DNA of 64,000 nt, taken from positions 13,628,417 through 13,692,416 of the forward strand of contig NC_092571.1 of assembly GCF_037975245.1 (NCBI RefSeq), written 5' to 3'. The DNA comes from Apostichopus japonicus (lineage: Eukaryota; Echinodermata; Holothuroidea; Aspidochirotida; Stichopodidae). Made by a program: the position numbers and the translations under genes. The notes beneath the pieces are model-generated. The model ran no database searches, was not told the DNA's origin, and saw only the letters and a program-made list of their open reading frames with translations. Position 1 is the first letter of the stretch. Each line of letters begins with the position of its first letter. This document shows, one piece after another, positions 45,500 to 58,425 of the stretch.

Positions 45500-48322
45500 A
45501 TGGCCCATACACTTTCAGTTGCCACTTTGAACGTGAATGGCATGAGAGATCATCGCAAGCGCAGTCGCATTTTCCAGTATTTGTAAGTCAATGGAGGTCC
45601 ACTGCGTTTGCCTATAAGAAACACACATTTTGGAAGAAGATGTCCCTCTATGGCCTTATAAGTTGGGCGGGGGCTGCATTCTTCGTTTGGTTCGTCTTCA
45701 TCCTGTGGCACTGTCATCCTCCTGTCACCTCGTCAGGCGGGTTGTGCCACTAGGGTGGAGACGGACCACGAAGGCCGATTGGTTTACATTATTTTCAAGT
45801 ATCCACAGGGTAATATATGTGTATGCTCCAAATTGGTCTTCTGCTAGACGAGATTTTTTGACACGCTGCCTTCCTTTGTTCCTGGTAGTGCACCATGCGT
45901 CATGGTCGGACCCTTTAACTGTGTCCCAGACTCTGGTCTTGACAGACTCGGGGCTTCTGTGTCTGCTGGTCCTGACGCTGGGATCATAGAACTGGACAGA
46001 ATAACCTCGGCACATCTTTTAGCCGATGTTTGGGGGCACATACACGTGTGTAGCACGGGGTATACGTGGGTGAGGCCTAACGGGGAAGATCCCTCCAGGA
46101 TAGATCGAGTGTATGCGCCCGTTAGGTTTAAATTTCAGGTTGCGTGACACTGAGCTGTCGGCTCTCTGACAAAGGATGGCAAACCTTGGAGCCGGCCTTT
46201 GCCTTTACATCCCAATGGTGGAATGATGTCAAGTTGCGCATCAAACGCTACGCAATTCAGAATCGCGTAACTCGCGCACGACGGGGGAGAGAACAATTCT
46301 CGCAGCTGTGCGAAGAGGTGAAGTTTTTAACTTTGCTGCCCAAGTCTGGGGACCCCTTGGATCCTTATAACAAGAGCCCGATTACCTTGTTAAATGTGAA
46401 CTACAGGTTGCTGGCTAAGGCTTTGTGTAATCGCCTTGCACCTGCTATTCCGCAACTTGTGGGTGATCTCCAGACTTGTGCAGTAAAGAGTCATTGCATC
46501 CAGCAGAACTTGTGGTTGATGCGCGACTTGACCGACTTTGTTCTTGAGCGTGATCTGCCATGTGCATTTGTCTCTCTTCTCCAGCAGAAGGCATTTGACA
46601 TGGTGGATCGCGGTTTTTTAATGAATGCATTGGAGACGTTTCAGTAGCACCCAAATTTTCGTAAAAAGATTTCTGTTTTGTATCAGGAAAGTTTCAGTTC
46701 TGTGATCGTAAATGAGTTTTGTTCAGGGTTTTTAACGTAGAAGGGGGTGCGCCAGGGGTTCACTCTGTCCCCATTACTTTATGTTTTGTTTGGAGGAATA
46801 GATGTGATGTTGTTTTTAGAGGGAAATTTTCCAGTTGACAGGCAGTCCTGGAGGCGGTGAAGTCTGACATTCGCCTTCAGGTCGAAGGCGATTTTCGCCG
46901 TTTATCTGGGGCTGCCTTTTTTTGGACGGTGGTGTGCTGGGAAGGGGTGTTTTGTTTCGCTGCGTGCTGGTCGTCCTTTTGTAGTTTTTTGAATGTTTCA
47001 GTGGGTGGGTGGGCGTATGTACTTTTTTGGCTCGCATGACCCGAGTTTCGTTTGTAAGAATGGGATTGTTCGGTAGTGCCGTTTGGCCGTGACGTTTGGT
47101 ATCCCGCATGGCGGGTCATGTAAAAAGCACTCTGTATCCATTACTTTATGTTTTGTTTAGCGAGTCCTTCTCTCGTCTTTTGGAAAGGGACTCGAGATTT
47201 CTTCCATTCGTTGTGCCAGGGGGTGCCAAAGTGAAATACGTTCAATATGCAGATGACGTCACGTGTATTGTTTCAAGTCTGGGCTCCTTTCGTGCCCTCT
47301 CGCAGGATTTATCTGTCTTTGAGAGAGCTACCGAGAGAGAGAGCGATATTTTCATTCATTTGGTCGGGTGGTACAGAGCTTGTCAAGAGGGCGGTAATGT
47401 ACCAACACTAGAGAGGGGGTTAGGGGTGGTTCATCTGGGAATTAAATTGACCTTTTTGTTATTTAAGCAATTGTTTGTAGCAGTAACTGACCCAGGGTTG
47501 CCTTCTTCATATTTGTACGTTTTGGGGGCGGGTTGCACTTGCGTCGATGGGTCCCGGCGCTGTTTAGCTACAGAAAACTGCATAGTAGTGCTCCAAGCAG
47601 GGTGATGCTTGTCATTTGCTCCGCTCTTATTGAGTTGGCCCTGTTGACCTGTCACGGCCGGCCCACAATATTGGTACAGGGACGTCATCTTGCCGAAGTA
47701 TGGCGTTCGGTTGCATTCAAGGCTAAATAGTTGCAGGCTCAGCGATCTTGCATGGAGAATTGCACGCGGTGCCTTGGTGACCAATCTGAAAAGGTATCAT
47801 TGGCGATTCGGTAACGGACTGTGCCCAAGGACCGGCTGTGACAGCTCAGAGAGTACTGCCCATGTTTTGGGGCATTGTTCTTTTGTTCTTAGCTTGTGGG
47901 AGTGGTTTCAGACCTGGACCGACCGTTTAACGGGAAACCCTTCTTGGTCGGCAGGACAGGGTTTTGTTTTAAATAAGGTAGATCCTCCAGTTTGTTCTGT
48001 TGCATCGTATTATTTGTGTTTGTTCTATTTTGAAAAAAAAAACACTTATTTGGAGGTATAGATGTAATATAATTTTTAGGGGAAATTTGAAAGTTGGCAG
48101 GCAGTTCTGGAGGCGGTGAAGTGTGACATTCGCTTTACAGGTTGAAGGGGATTTTCGCCGTTTAACTGGGGCTGCCTTATTTTGGACGGTGGTGTGCTGG
48201 GGAGGAGGGTTTCTGTTTCTGTTTGGCTCGCTTGACTTGAGTTTCGTTTGTCTGAATGGGGTGGTTGGGTATTGCCGTTTGGCTGTGACGTTTTGGATCC
48301 TGCATGCGGGTCACGTGAAAAG
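45500..48322 (+). mobile_element. Tx1 LINE copy C, 5'-truncated and internally deleted
   Basis: It starts exactly at the ORF2 ATG (ATGGCCCATACACTTTCAG) and ends with a decayed tail (TGCATGCGGGTCACGTGAAAAG). The frame shifts near 45582. Parts of the endonuclease-RT linker (near 46160), RT (near 46330), the segment after the YADD box (near 47335) and others are deleted. YADDV is seen near 47250. A second, 337-bp LINE end (46792-47128) inserted into its RT with a long target duplication. No functional ORF. Confidence 0.8.
46792..47128 (+). mobile_element. 5'-truncated Tx1 LINE inserted into copy C, with ~30-bp duplication
   Basis: It comprises the ORF2 C-terminus (from GGAGGAATAGATGTGATG) to the full hairpin tail and TAAAAAGC. 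On both sides lies a sequence of about 28-30 bp ending TTACTTTATGTTTTGTTT (46762-46791 and 47129-47158) with two mismatches. The left copy of that sequence belongs to the RT of copy C, which then continues after 47158. Confidence 0.75.
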
Positions 48323-50406
48323 TGTGTGTGTGAGATAATGTGGAAAATGTGTTGCTCTATAGGGTGATGAACAACTGGTGAATTCAAGTAGGCCTAGTTG
48401 ACTCTTTAATGCGCAATGTAATCGTTGATGCATTGCTCAACTTTTTCTCAGTAGGCATTGGCGGAAAGATGAACATGATCTAAATCAAGACGTTACACTA
48501 TTTGGGATAGTTGGTTCAGTCGCAGGCGATAACTAACATGTCTTTTTTACATCTTATTTGAAAAACACTACCAATTGGTTGTGAAGTATGAGACATCAGG
48601 TCAACACGAAGTGACTATTTGTGTTAATTTAAGCCATTATTAGTTAAAAACTGAGACTAATCATGCACATTAACATTCAATCTTAGATGGCGTTGTACCG
48701 CCATTTCAAAGTGAACATTATTTCTTTGTGTGAAATCTAACCTAAGATTATTTAAATAAGTTTAATACAAAAGCTTAAGTGTTTTCGTAATAGATCGTCT
48801 GGTCTATTCAGAGTATGTGTGAGTTTAACTGTTTGTGTTACAGGTAATTATTCATAATTGGCTATTGATTCAAGCTCTATCCATACAAAGTGGTCCTATA
48901 AAATGAAATAATATTTTCCTGCATTAGTTTTTCTTAAATCATTCAAGGGGAAATTTAACGAATGGGATATCATCATACACCATCTATAGCTATTCACCAT
49001 GGAATGATCTTGACCACCTGACCAATTTCCAATGATAATTGCTTTCTTTGTAGCAGTCTCCTGTGATTGTATCAAGCAATAATACAAACAACACATTTTG
49101 TCTCCAATTTTTAATAGATTTTATCGTGTCACCTGTTTCAAGATTAGCTTGATGATGCAGTACATCGCGAGGCCTACAGTAATATTAATATCTGCTTTTA
49201 ATAACTTGGAACCATTAGATGCACCTTGTTGTGACTTTATACAGGCAGGTTGTATGTATTTTATTAAATCTGACCAAAGTCATTCGTATAGAGTTAGTTA
49301 ACTTTTTATGTGAAAGCAAAAAACGCGTTGATTAGTCAAAGATAACATTTATTACATTATGTTTTTTCCCCTTTTTGAATAAAAAAATAATAATAAAAAA
49401 ACATCTTGAAATAATTTATTGATAATATTTATGTGTATTATTCAATACGTTCTGCAGCTTGTCCAAGTGTATTGAATCATTATGATCGAGGTATATGGAA
49501 CAAAAATCCGACCATGTTGATTTCCTAGTGTTATTTTCTAATAATTCAATAACAAAGTGGAATGATCCAACAACTCCGTGGAGTACTTGCCGTGCTAAAC
49601 AATGGAGGCGAGAAGCAAACTCCTGCCCCTTCACAATTTATAGAAGGAAATATATCTCTTCCTCCCATGCACCCCACACCCCCCCCCCTCCCACCCACAC
49701 CCAGAAACATTATTGCTTCTTTAAATGCCTGCTATGGCAATGGGATCCGATAAAATTCTGTGTATATTTTAAATGGCCTGAAGTCGAGGTTTCCTAAATG
49801 AAAAATAATCCATTACGAATCAGTAATGAATTTGTGACGCAATTTAATACATTACTGTCACAGGACACCATGTGATGACTGCCAAAAAAGCATTAACAGA
49901 ACGTCAAAGTGCACAACGTAGTTGCAATAGCTGTCATTTATTTTTATCAATGAAACACAATTAATTAACAATTAAACTAGTCTAGTAACCATGCTCATAA
50001 GCATTTAGTTTCAGCTGGCGCTGTACCACTATATAACAAGAGGAAGTTATAGGTTTCTAACTGCATATTTCTTTAGGTGATACGAATAGATAGAGTATGT
50101 TATTAAATGTTCTTGTTCCTTTCAAGTAGGAGATCGATTGTTATGAGCTTATAATACAGAGGACAATATCTCGGGTGGAATGTCTTTATCTGTCTCTCTT
50201 ATATACATCATCCAGCAATTGGTATTGGAATGACCTTGAACACCTGACCACCTTTCATTGACAGTCATCTGTCGCAATATCCTGTAACTGCAAATCAAAC
50301 AACAATGAAAACCAATACTATAGTTACGGTGGTTCTGATGGAACAGACGAGTTGCAGACTTACTGCACAACAACTGATCACGTTGGGATTCTTCGTCAAA
50401 ATGCCA
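48323..50406. other. Spacer of the right unit after the LINE cluster
   Basis: Homology to the left unit resumes at about 48955 (left about 19930). The 48323-48950 part has no counterpart recognised on the left. No gene seen. Confidence 0.4.
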
Positions 50407-50415
50407 ATGCACAGA

Positions 50416-50616
50416 ATCGCTTCTCGGCCTTTTGGCTAAGATCATGTGTAGTATCTGTTCCCTTTCGAGGGGTATGGTGATACACACCCGACGATGATCA
50501 CACAGTCACACTCTCGATGCAAGGGGACTGGGGTTGAGAGCGGATCAGTCGTTTGGTAGTTTGGTAGTGTGGTTTTCGTGCCCAGGTTCTTTCCTGGGTG
50601 ACTTTTCTTAAAAAGT
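50416..50616 (+). mobile_element. U2 snRNA-headed SINE, copy 2 (reference, full length)
   Basis: It begins ATCGCTTCTCGGCCTTTTGG, then CTAAGATCATGTGTAGTATC and TGTTC. This is the first 45 nt of U2 snRNA with a single visible change (A to T in GATCAAGTG). The following 155 bases are not U2: a non-snRNA body, a CCCAGG/CCTGGG hairpin and a 3' end TTTTCTTAAAAAGT. Flanks ATGCACAGA (50407-50415) and ATGCATAGA (50617-50625) are a target duplication, and the left unit has the single uninterrupted ATGCATAGAA at 21688. It is not a working U2 gene, since stem II and the Sm-site region are absent. Confidence 0.85.
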
Positions 50617-50813
50617 ATGCATAGAGTAGCTTGTCAACTAGGCAAACATATAATAATTTATCGAGGTGTGTACAATTCGCCTGTATCGAGAAGAATATGG
50701 TTTGGTATCGATGATTGTTCAATTCAACAACTCATTGATGCAAGATTGCTTGGTGATGAATGAGATGGCGTAGCCTGCAGTGAAATAACAACCAGACTGA
50801 GTTATAATCAGTT

Positions 50814-51190
50814 TGTCGGCTTGTCGAGACCTGTTTCCAAGGGCCGTTGTTATTCTGGTTTAATGTAATAGAGGGCCTACGGACGGTCCGACCGTTTTTA
50901 CTTTTGTAGATGATTCGTGTTCAGTTCGGTGAGTGTGTGCAAAGGGGGGGGGGGGCGGTTCAGTTCGATTTTTGTAGTAATTGTTTGTTGCTGATAGTTT
51001 AGTTAAAGTACGGGTAGGGTTTGGTGTTGAAAGCATTTAAGCCGTGACGTTTTGAATTCCTCTGGGCGGATCACGGAAACAGCACAGTATTGTTACAACC
51101 AATAACAAACGGTTCCGAACCACTGGGAGTACCACATAACGTAAATACCCCCTAAGTGAGAATATCAGTATATGGGCCGGGAAGCTTGGC
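50814..51190. repeat. Repeat R1, right-unit copy
   Basis: Matches 21868-22182 throughout, with a G run near 50944 and the tail-like GTGACGTTTTGAATTCC, GGCGGATCACG, then GGTTCCGAACC. It descends from the same insertion as the left-unit copy. Confidence 0.5.
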
Positions 51191-51587
51191 CTCGTATGAG
51201 TTGTAATAATTCTGACCAAAGTCGTTCATGAGGAATACATTTTGGATATCTTACGATGTTTCTAAGTTACTAATATCTGAAAACTGTTAGTCTGGTCCCC
51301 TTAATTATGTACATAAGATAGTATATTATAGTAGTTTTTTTTTCTGGCTCACTGTAGCGTGGTTTGCAATGCCATAGGTGATATAGGTAGTGTGGACGGG
51401 CGAGGTCATTTTTGCATTCAAAGAATTGTTATTTCTTCTTCATTTTTTTACTCTCCTCTACATGTTTCCTTTAAACTTTCTCAGCAGCCCTAGTCACCTC
51501 AGTCAAAAAGAATATTGTTTGATCTACCCTGCATAATTTTATTCATTTATATTTATCTATATTAATGTTCTCTCTCTGGAGTAAGTT
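51191..51587. other. Spacer, right unit
   Basis: Matches 22183-22590 of the left unit. No gene seen. Confidence 0.4.
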
Positions 51588-53012
51588 TATGTCTTCATTT
51601 TTATTGATTAAGTGATTGAAATAAAATTGAATTAGATTAAAAACTTGAATTGTACTGAGTTTTAACGGTCAATACCGCAGTACAAATTGACCGAAACTAG
51701 CGACTCTCTTTTGTGTGTGTAACTTAAGTGATACCGGGTTGGTTATCTGAATTAATCAGGTTGTTATTTCAAGTTACCGTCGATTCGTCCCTTCCACCCC
51801 TTTTCTACTTAGTTCCGACGGTGGCGAGGAAAGGTTAACGCTGCATATCCAATGCTCTAATGCCGTAATGGAATTTCCTTACTGTGTGTATGGAAATGAT
51901 TTTCAGCAAACATGGATTACTTTAGTGAACAGCCCCCAGCATTAAAAGGTTTAAGGAAATAATTGCTCTAATTAGGAGACATGTGGGTTGAATTCAGTGT
52001 TGAGTGGCTGCCATTTTGATGAGATAAAGGAGTATAAGAGATGACAGTCATTGCGGTTCATTTTAAGGGGCGAATATTCGCCGTCCAATTGTCGTTACTC
52101 TATTAACCAACTATACTTTTCTATTCATTTTACGCAACTAAGAACCTTGGCAATTGATGGACTAGTGTATTCAGCCACCGTCCCAGACGGTATGTCTGAG
52201 ACGAGAAAAACACATTTCATACTTGTCTTACGTTTTTGGGAGATTATCCCAGCACCAAGATGCTACCAGGCGATGGAAGCATTGCCAAAGACCTTTATAT
52301 TCGATTATTATAGATAAAAAGCATTGCAAGGGCCCTGGCTTTTCTTATTGTTAACTTTTTAAAGTAAGGTCTATGAAACTGAAATGTCGCCTTCACCCAC
52401 ATTCAAGAGAAAGTTTTCTCTTGTTTCTAAATGACAAGCTGTGGTCTTTGAGCTCCTACATGTGAAATGATGCTTGTATTTTGACATTAAAATAACGTCC
52501 TTTGTGCTATTCTTTCAAAGTTAATTAAAGATAGTTTTCACGTACCCAAAACAAGTACCTAATATTTGTGAACGATAAGTAACACGCTCTCCTTACCATT
52601 GGCCAATCTTATTATAACGTGTATTTAAAGACATTGATTATACACGTTGTTGATTTCTATTAGTATTTTAACATGTCTTTTTAATACCTCACAGTTACTT
52701 ATGGGATGAAGATGTAATGAACAAATTCGACGGCATGTTTCACAGTATCTATTAAATATCTTTGAATAAAAGGATCTATATTATTTCTTGCTTCATCGAG
52801 TTATACGACTTATTGTATGTTGTGTGAAACATGGAATGTTAACCCCCCCCCCCCTCCTATATTTACTACTTTAACCAACCTTCTATCTATCATTTCGTTC
52901 ATTTGATCGTTTTTTTACCATCTTAAAAGAATATTAATTATGTCTTAACATCGCTAACTTTTAAACATTATTCTTATTTAACAAAAGTCACGTCTTCCAA
53001 CATTCCTACTCT
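51588..53012. other. Right-unit-only insertion of about 1.4 kb
   Basis: The left unit runs from GTAAGTTT directly to CTCTTTTACAACAATC (near 22595), while the right unit has this extra sequence between the two. No clear inverted ends or target duplication. An open frame at 52051-52317 (88 codons) has no recognisable domain and is not called a gene. Confidence 0.4.
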
Positions 53013-55415
53013 TTTACAACAATCAAATTCTCAAAGTTGGTCAGCCAGTTGAATTGGCCCTCTCATGTAATATAATATCACTTTCTACCCCAACATAATC
53101 TCTCAAAAAAGCTGGTGCCTCACAAAGATGGTTTCATTTCATGTTCCCGTGTGGCTCGTAAGTGATATCAAACTATTAATTGGGGCGAATCCATGTTTTT
53201 TTTTAAGGAAATGGATTGCCCTTCGGTCGATGCCTTCCATGTAGGCGGTGGGTATGTTGGCAGGATCCTTATGGAAAATTGTGCAATCTGAGAAATTTGT
53301 AAACTATAAATTAGGTTTAATATTAAGTCTAAGCGCAACTGTGCTACTTTTAAATGTTGATGTTAGGTTAAAATGAGGAAATTGGTGAACACCCCACTCG
53401 TGAATCAGCTGCTGTGATGACAATATCCACTGAGATCGACATAAAACTTAAACTAGAGCAAGTCTTCTACAGTTCTTGACTCTTAAGTAAGCTCACCGAT
53501 GCCATATTGCCGATCCCGAAGAAAGATGATGAATGCTTCAACGAGGAGAAAGAAAGAAGTATAATTAATAGTTCGATAAGCAGTTACATGATTGAAGTTC
53601 TTCGAGATGAAATACATTAGATCGCTTATCAATCAGAACGAAGTGCTTGTTCATCTCATCCGTTACATTTCTTTGAATACAAAATATGTGACACTGTAAC
53701 ACTAACATGAATACATTTAAAGCCTGTTCATTACGCCTTTATTGAACATGCTTTGATCATTCATGTTCATGAGGTGTTTGCGTGTGAGTTGCACTCGCTC
53801 TCTACTTTGAATAAATGATATATGTATTTAAATGATTATACTTTATATTATTACCTATATTGTTCTAATATGGTGTATATATTGTGATACAAAAGACAGT
53901 TCGTAGAACCTAAGCCAACCATTTCAAGTGAATTAAATGTATTCATTTCCAATTCTCTCAATCCGCTGAATATATAAGCGTCAATAAGCTTGGGAAATGG
54001 ACAAACCACAAATCACAGAGACTTTTGTGTAATTTTAATAGAGACATACAAATATATAAAGACCAGAAATGTGAGATAAAGATGAGTAGGATGTAACGGA
54101 GACTCACGTTTGAAGCATTTAATGTCAGCGTAGCCAGGGGATGGCATTTGGGCAGGAGGGGTTGGTGAGCCTGTAGGCGGACCGTATATTGTGTGTCAAC
54201 GTGGGGATGTATGTCGTCGTGGCTGTGCGTGTCATGTAAAAAAAAGAGAACATAATATTATACATATTCTTCTGATTACACATGTGTTGGTTGACTGTAG
54301 ACTACCTAGATGTACACCCTCATATAGTATTACAGTCATTATATTTATTACTCCCTTTTTACTCTACTTCAATGGAAAAAATAAAGTGCGTAGAATTGTG
54401 AAGAAACGTTCGTTCTTTTCTTTTCGCGATAAATTCACCAAAATTGCTGTGTATTTCAGTTCAATGAAATCATAAATAACAAAACAAAAGCAAGTAGGAT
54501 GCTTGATATTTGTGCTTTAATCTGTCACGGTTTTGTAGTCTGACTTTTTTCCTGAAGATCCTCTTACTAAGATTTGAAGTTTATCTTATCTGTCAACCAC
54601 CGTAAGTTAACTTTTATTTAAAGTAGATTCTTAAAACCATAGCTATTCCAGGTAAAACGAGGCGTTTTGGTTAGCACAGAGTGAAATGCTACGGTGGATA
54701 AGTGCTATACGGCGGATATCAGAGGACACTTACGGCGAGTAACCTGTACACCTTACCAATGAGAAGATTGTCTTTGTTATAACTTCAATAAAATGAGTGT
54801 TGAAGGTACCACGAGGTTACTTCATGAGAGGTCCGCGAAGTGCCCGATGAAATATGAACCTACAGTCAAGGGAATCGGTGATCATTACGGAGAATTGATA
54901 TAAGATGAGTTCTACCGCTGGTAGTTGGGTCATGCTTTTGAAAGTTGATCCTGCTTTCTATAGCATATCTGTAAATAATGCGCCTACCGCATACTGATCA
55001 TCTGTAAAATTAATGTAACTAATTTAAACACCATTATGAAACAATACATATAGATTGACAAATACTAAGCAATCTATCCAGACCGCAATACGCTACATGA
55101 ATTTGAATCACAAATACAAACGATACATCCAGAATCGTTGAAAACAATATCATAAAAGCAAAACCCAAACTAACTAATTATGAACGCAAACAGCGGTAAA
55201 ACAAATTATAATGAATTTTACTTGGTTACAGCGTAAACTAGTTCTCTAAAACACGACATCACATTGTCCTAAACACCAGTAGGAAGAGATCCACAACCTC
55301 TTAAACACCTACAATATATCTTGAGTCAATAAAAAAAACTAATATCACAAAACCAGAAAGCACTCAAAAGGATATGTACAAAACCGACGAAAGAAGTAAC
55401 GGCACATCTGGAATC
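53013..55415. other. Right-unit-only spacer
   Basis: After a short match to 22602-22640 (ACAACAATC... CCAGTTGAA) the sequence has no counterpart in the left unit until about 55470. A 94-codon open frame at 54191-54475 is low quality. No gene, RNA or transposon signature is recognised. Confidence 0.4.
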
Positions 55416-57780
55416 GTAAAGAATACTCATTCTGTCCTATGGAATAATCAATAATTTGAAATCTCTTTGACCTTAACGGCTAGCCAGACGATACCAAGAA
55501 AGGTCTCATAAAGCAAAATAAATCAGAAATGATGATAAAAGAAAAACATTGAACACCAAACGATTGTCTATAGAGTCTTACTATAGAGTAATACTAAAAA
55601 TGATATTTCTAGAACCACAGAGACGTTTACAAACCCTTAACTATAATATACAAAACGACGGAAAATACTTGTAATTGTCATATGTCAGTATTCTACCATA
55701 AGGATCGGTGTGTAAAGCTATATTATATCATAAATGCTATTATTTTCTCTTCTCTGATTATCTTGTCATATGATACACTTAATTTTGAAATGGTGGTTGC
55801 CATTCATTTTCATTTAACAATTTAAATATTTGTTCAGCATAGTTATAGTTTTGTCTTTTATATTCGATTCAATGATTACAAAGTCAGGTGAATATTCATT
55901 GTTTCTTTTTCGAATATTGTTTGATCTTGTGTAGAAAAAATAAAGGAAGTGATTTCATTTCTTGATCGAAACAGTTTTTGTAACTTGTTTTCGTAGGAAA
56001 GGTAATATAGACACCTATTCTGCTTCCTAGTTTTACTTTCATAATTCAGAGCACACTCATTTTAAAATATTTTGATTTTTTTTTCTCATGAATGGCATTG
56101 GAAATGTTCACAATTTAAGTTGTGTTTATTACATTATTTACACGTTGTCTCTTTTAATTAGTGTCACAGTTTAGGTTCAATAAGAATGTTATTGTACATA
56201 ATATATTCAATGATCGTTTATGTATCAAACGTAGTTTTAGGACTTGGTTGATTATAACTAACTTTAGAAAGGAATCGAAAGTCTCTTTTATATAAAATAA
56301 ATCGAAATATCATTATATCATAAATAGGACAAATTTCTTTCAAATTTATGTCAAAGCTTACAAATCTGGATATCGTTTACATTATCCACAATTTTAAAGC
56401 ATATATATATATATATATGAAAGAAAAATCATTGGATATTCACTTGTCCACTGCACTATGGTGCTTAATATTTTATTTCCTTGTTTTATTATAATAGTAT
56501 TGAAATTGATAATTCCATAAAGTAGAATTAACAAACTTCTCCGAGGGATTAATGTTTTATTACAATTGCAATATTATAAGTTTGTAAATAATAGAAATAT
56601 TAACACAGTTCATGACAGTTGCGTATAAATAGCACATTGTTTAAATTAGCATATGAACTCTTATGAATAAGTGTTATCGATTAACGAAGATGACACATAA
56701 TCACATTAGGTGTCATTAACACTTTCACTTACCCAGGAAATAATATACTAATAACTGTAAAGCAGTTTAATTTTACTTTCCCCTCCGTTAATGAATGATC
56801 AATAATGTCTTGTTTTTGTTAGAGTACCCACGCTGGCGTTCATTAACATGCTCTTACCTGATTTCTTCATCAAGCATTTCTTCATCTGGAATCGTAAAGA
56901 ATATTCATTCTGCCCTACGGAATAATCAATGATTTGAAATCTCTTTGACCTTAATGGCTAGCCAGACGATACCAAGAAAGATCTCTTAAAGCAAAATATG
57001 ATCAGAAATGATGATAAAAGAAAAACATTGAACACCAAACGATTGTCTATAGCGTCTAGCACATACACTAAAAATGATATTCCCAGAACCACAGAGACGT
57101 TTACAAACCCTTAACTATACTATACATAACGACGGAAAATACTTGTAATTGTCAAATGTCAGTATTCTACCATAAGGATCGGTGTGTAAAGCTATATTAT
57201 ATCATAAATGCTATTATTTTCTCTTCTCTGATTATCTTGTCATATGATACACTTAATTTTGAAATGGTGGTTGCCATTCATTTTCATTTAAAAATTTAAA
57301 TATTTGTTCAGCATAGTTATAGTTTTGTCTTTTATATTCGATTCAATGATTAAAAAGTCAGGTGAATATTCATTGTTTCTTTTTCGAATATTGTTTGATC
57401 TTGTGTAGAATAAATGAAGGAAGTGATTTCATTTCTTGATCGAAACAGTTTTGGGTAACTTGTTTTCGTAGGAAAGGTAATATAGACACATAATCTGCTT
57501 CCTGGTTTTACTTTCATAATTCAGAGCATACTCATTTTAAATATATTAAAAGTATTTTTTTTAACGAAGATGACACATAATCACATTTGGTGTCATTAAT
57601 ACTTTCACTTACCCAGGAAATAATATACTAATAACTGTAAAGCAGTTTAATTTTACTTTCCCCTCCGTTAATGAATGATCAATAGTGTCTTGTTTTTGTT
57701 AGAGTACATGACGCTGGCGTTCATTAACATGCTGTTACTTGATTTCTTCATCAAGCAAATCGAAAGTCCATTAAACATGA
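55416..57780. repeat. Local tandem duplication, right unit
   Basis: Two copies start with GGAATCGTAAAGAATA(C/T)TCATTCTG at about 55415 and 56888. Both contain ACGGAAAATACTTGTAATTG and TTTTCGTAGGAAAGGTAATA. The second is shortened by a deletion near 57555, equivalent to about 56085-56675. The left unit has one copy (about 22640-23700), so this duplication is right-specific. Non-coding. Confidence 0.65.
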
Positions 57781-58425
57781 CACTATTTCTTGTGAACCAC
57801 TGTTACATCAGAGAGGTGTCTACAATACACCCATAGCTCAATTAAATCAGTAAAACAATATTTTGAAACTTCTTGAGGCCTGTTTCTCACTTTCAGCTAA
57901 CGCAGCTGTTTGGGTTAACCAAAGGTAATAACAAGATCCAAACATACACGTATTATTTGATACCACTCTACTGATTATTTAAGAATTAAGTAATATTATA
58001 TGATTTTAAATCAGTATATGAACAATATTCAGAGGTTTGATTGACGCCTGTTTCTCACTCTCAGCTTACGAAGCAGATTAGGCTGATCAAAGGCACTACA
58101 TACACGTATCATTTGATACGGGTTTACTGTTGATACGTACAATCTACCTTTAGTAATGTTTCATCTGGTATAACAGTCTACGAGGACCTTACATATAGAA
58201 ATGCTGTAAGTCAAGACACGATTAACTTTATAACACTATACAATGTATGTTTTGAAAATCCTATTACCAACGTTCACAAGGTGATAATCACATCCAAGCC
58301 CCTGATTTGAAATACGTTTATTCTAGATTATTGTATTGATGACAGTTCCATGGTTACTCAATATAATAATATATTCACTTGAAATGATATATTTATGGTA
58401 TATTAGTGGACCCCACATTCCCCAA
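57781..58425. other. Spacer, right unit
   Basis: Matches 23700-24290 of the left unit. Repeated CCTGTTTCTCACTNTCAGCT motifs occur (57876, 58048). No gene seen. Confidence 0.4.

Noticed and set aside
50416-50616. A functional U2 snRNA gene
   Set aside because: Only the first 45 or so nucleotides match U2. Later stems and an Sm-site region are absent, and target duplications show retroposition.
52051-52317. 88-codon open frame as a gene
   Set aside because: No recognisable domain, signal peptide or paralogue. It lies in a unit-specific insertion and the length is possible by chance.
54191-54475. 94-codon open frame with clustered cysteines
   Set aside because: Cysteines come from a G/T-rich low-complexity start and the rest is AT-driven. 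No homologue in the paralogous unit.
55416-57780. CRISPR-like or satellite array
   Set aside because: Only two long copies of a spacer segment with a deletion. No short direct repeats with spacers, and the context is animal DNA.
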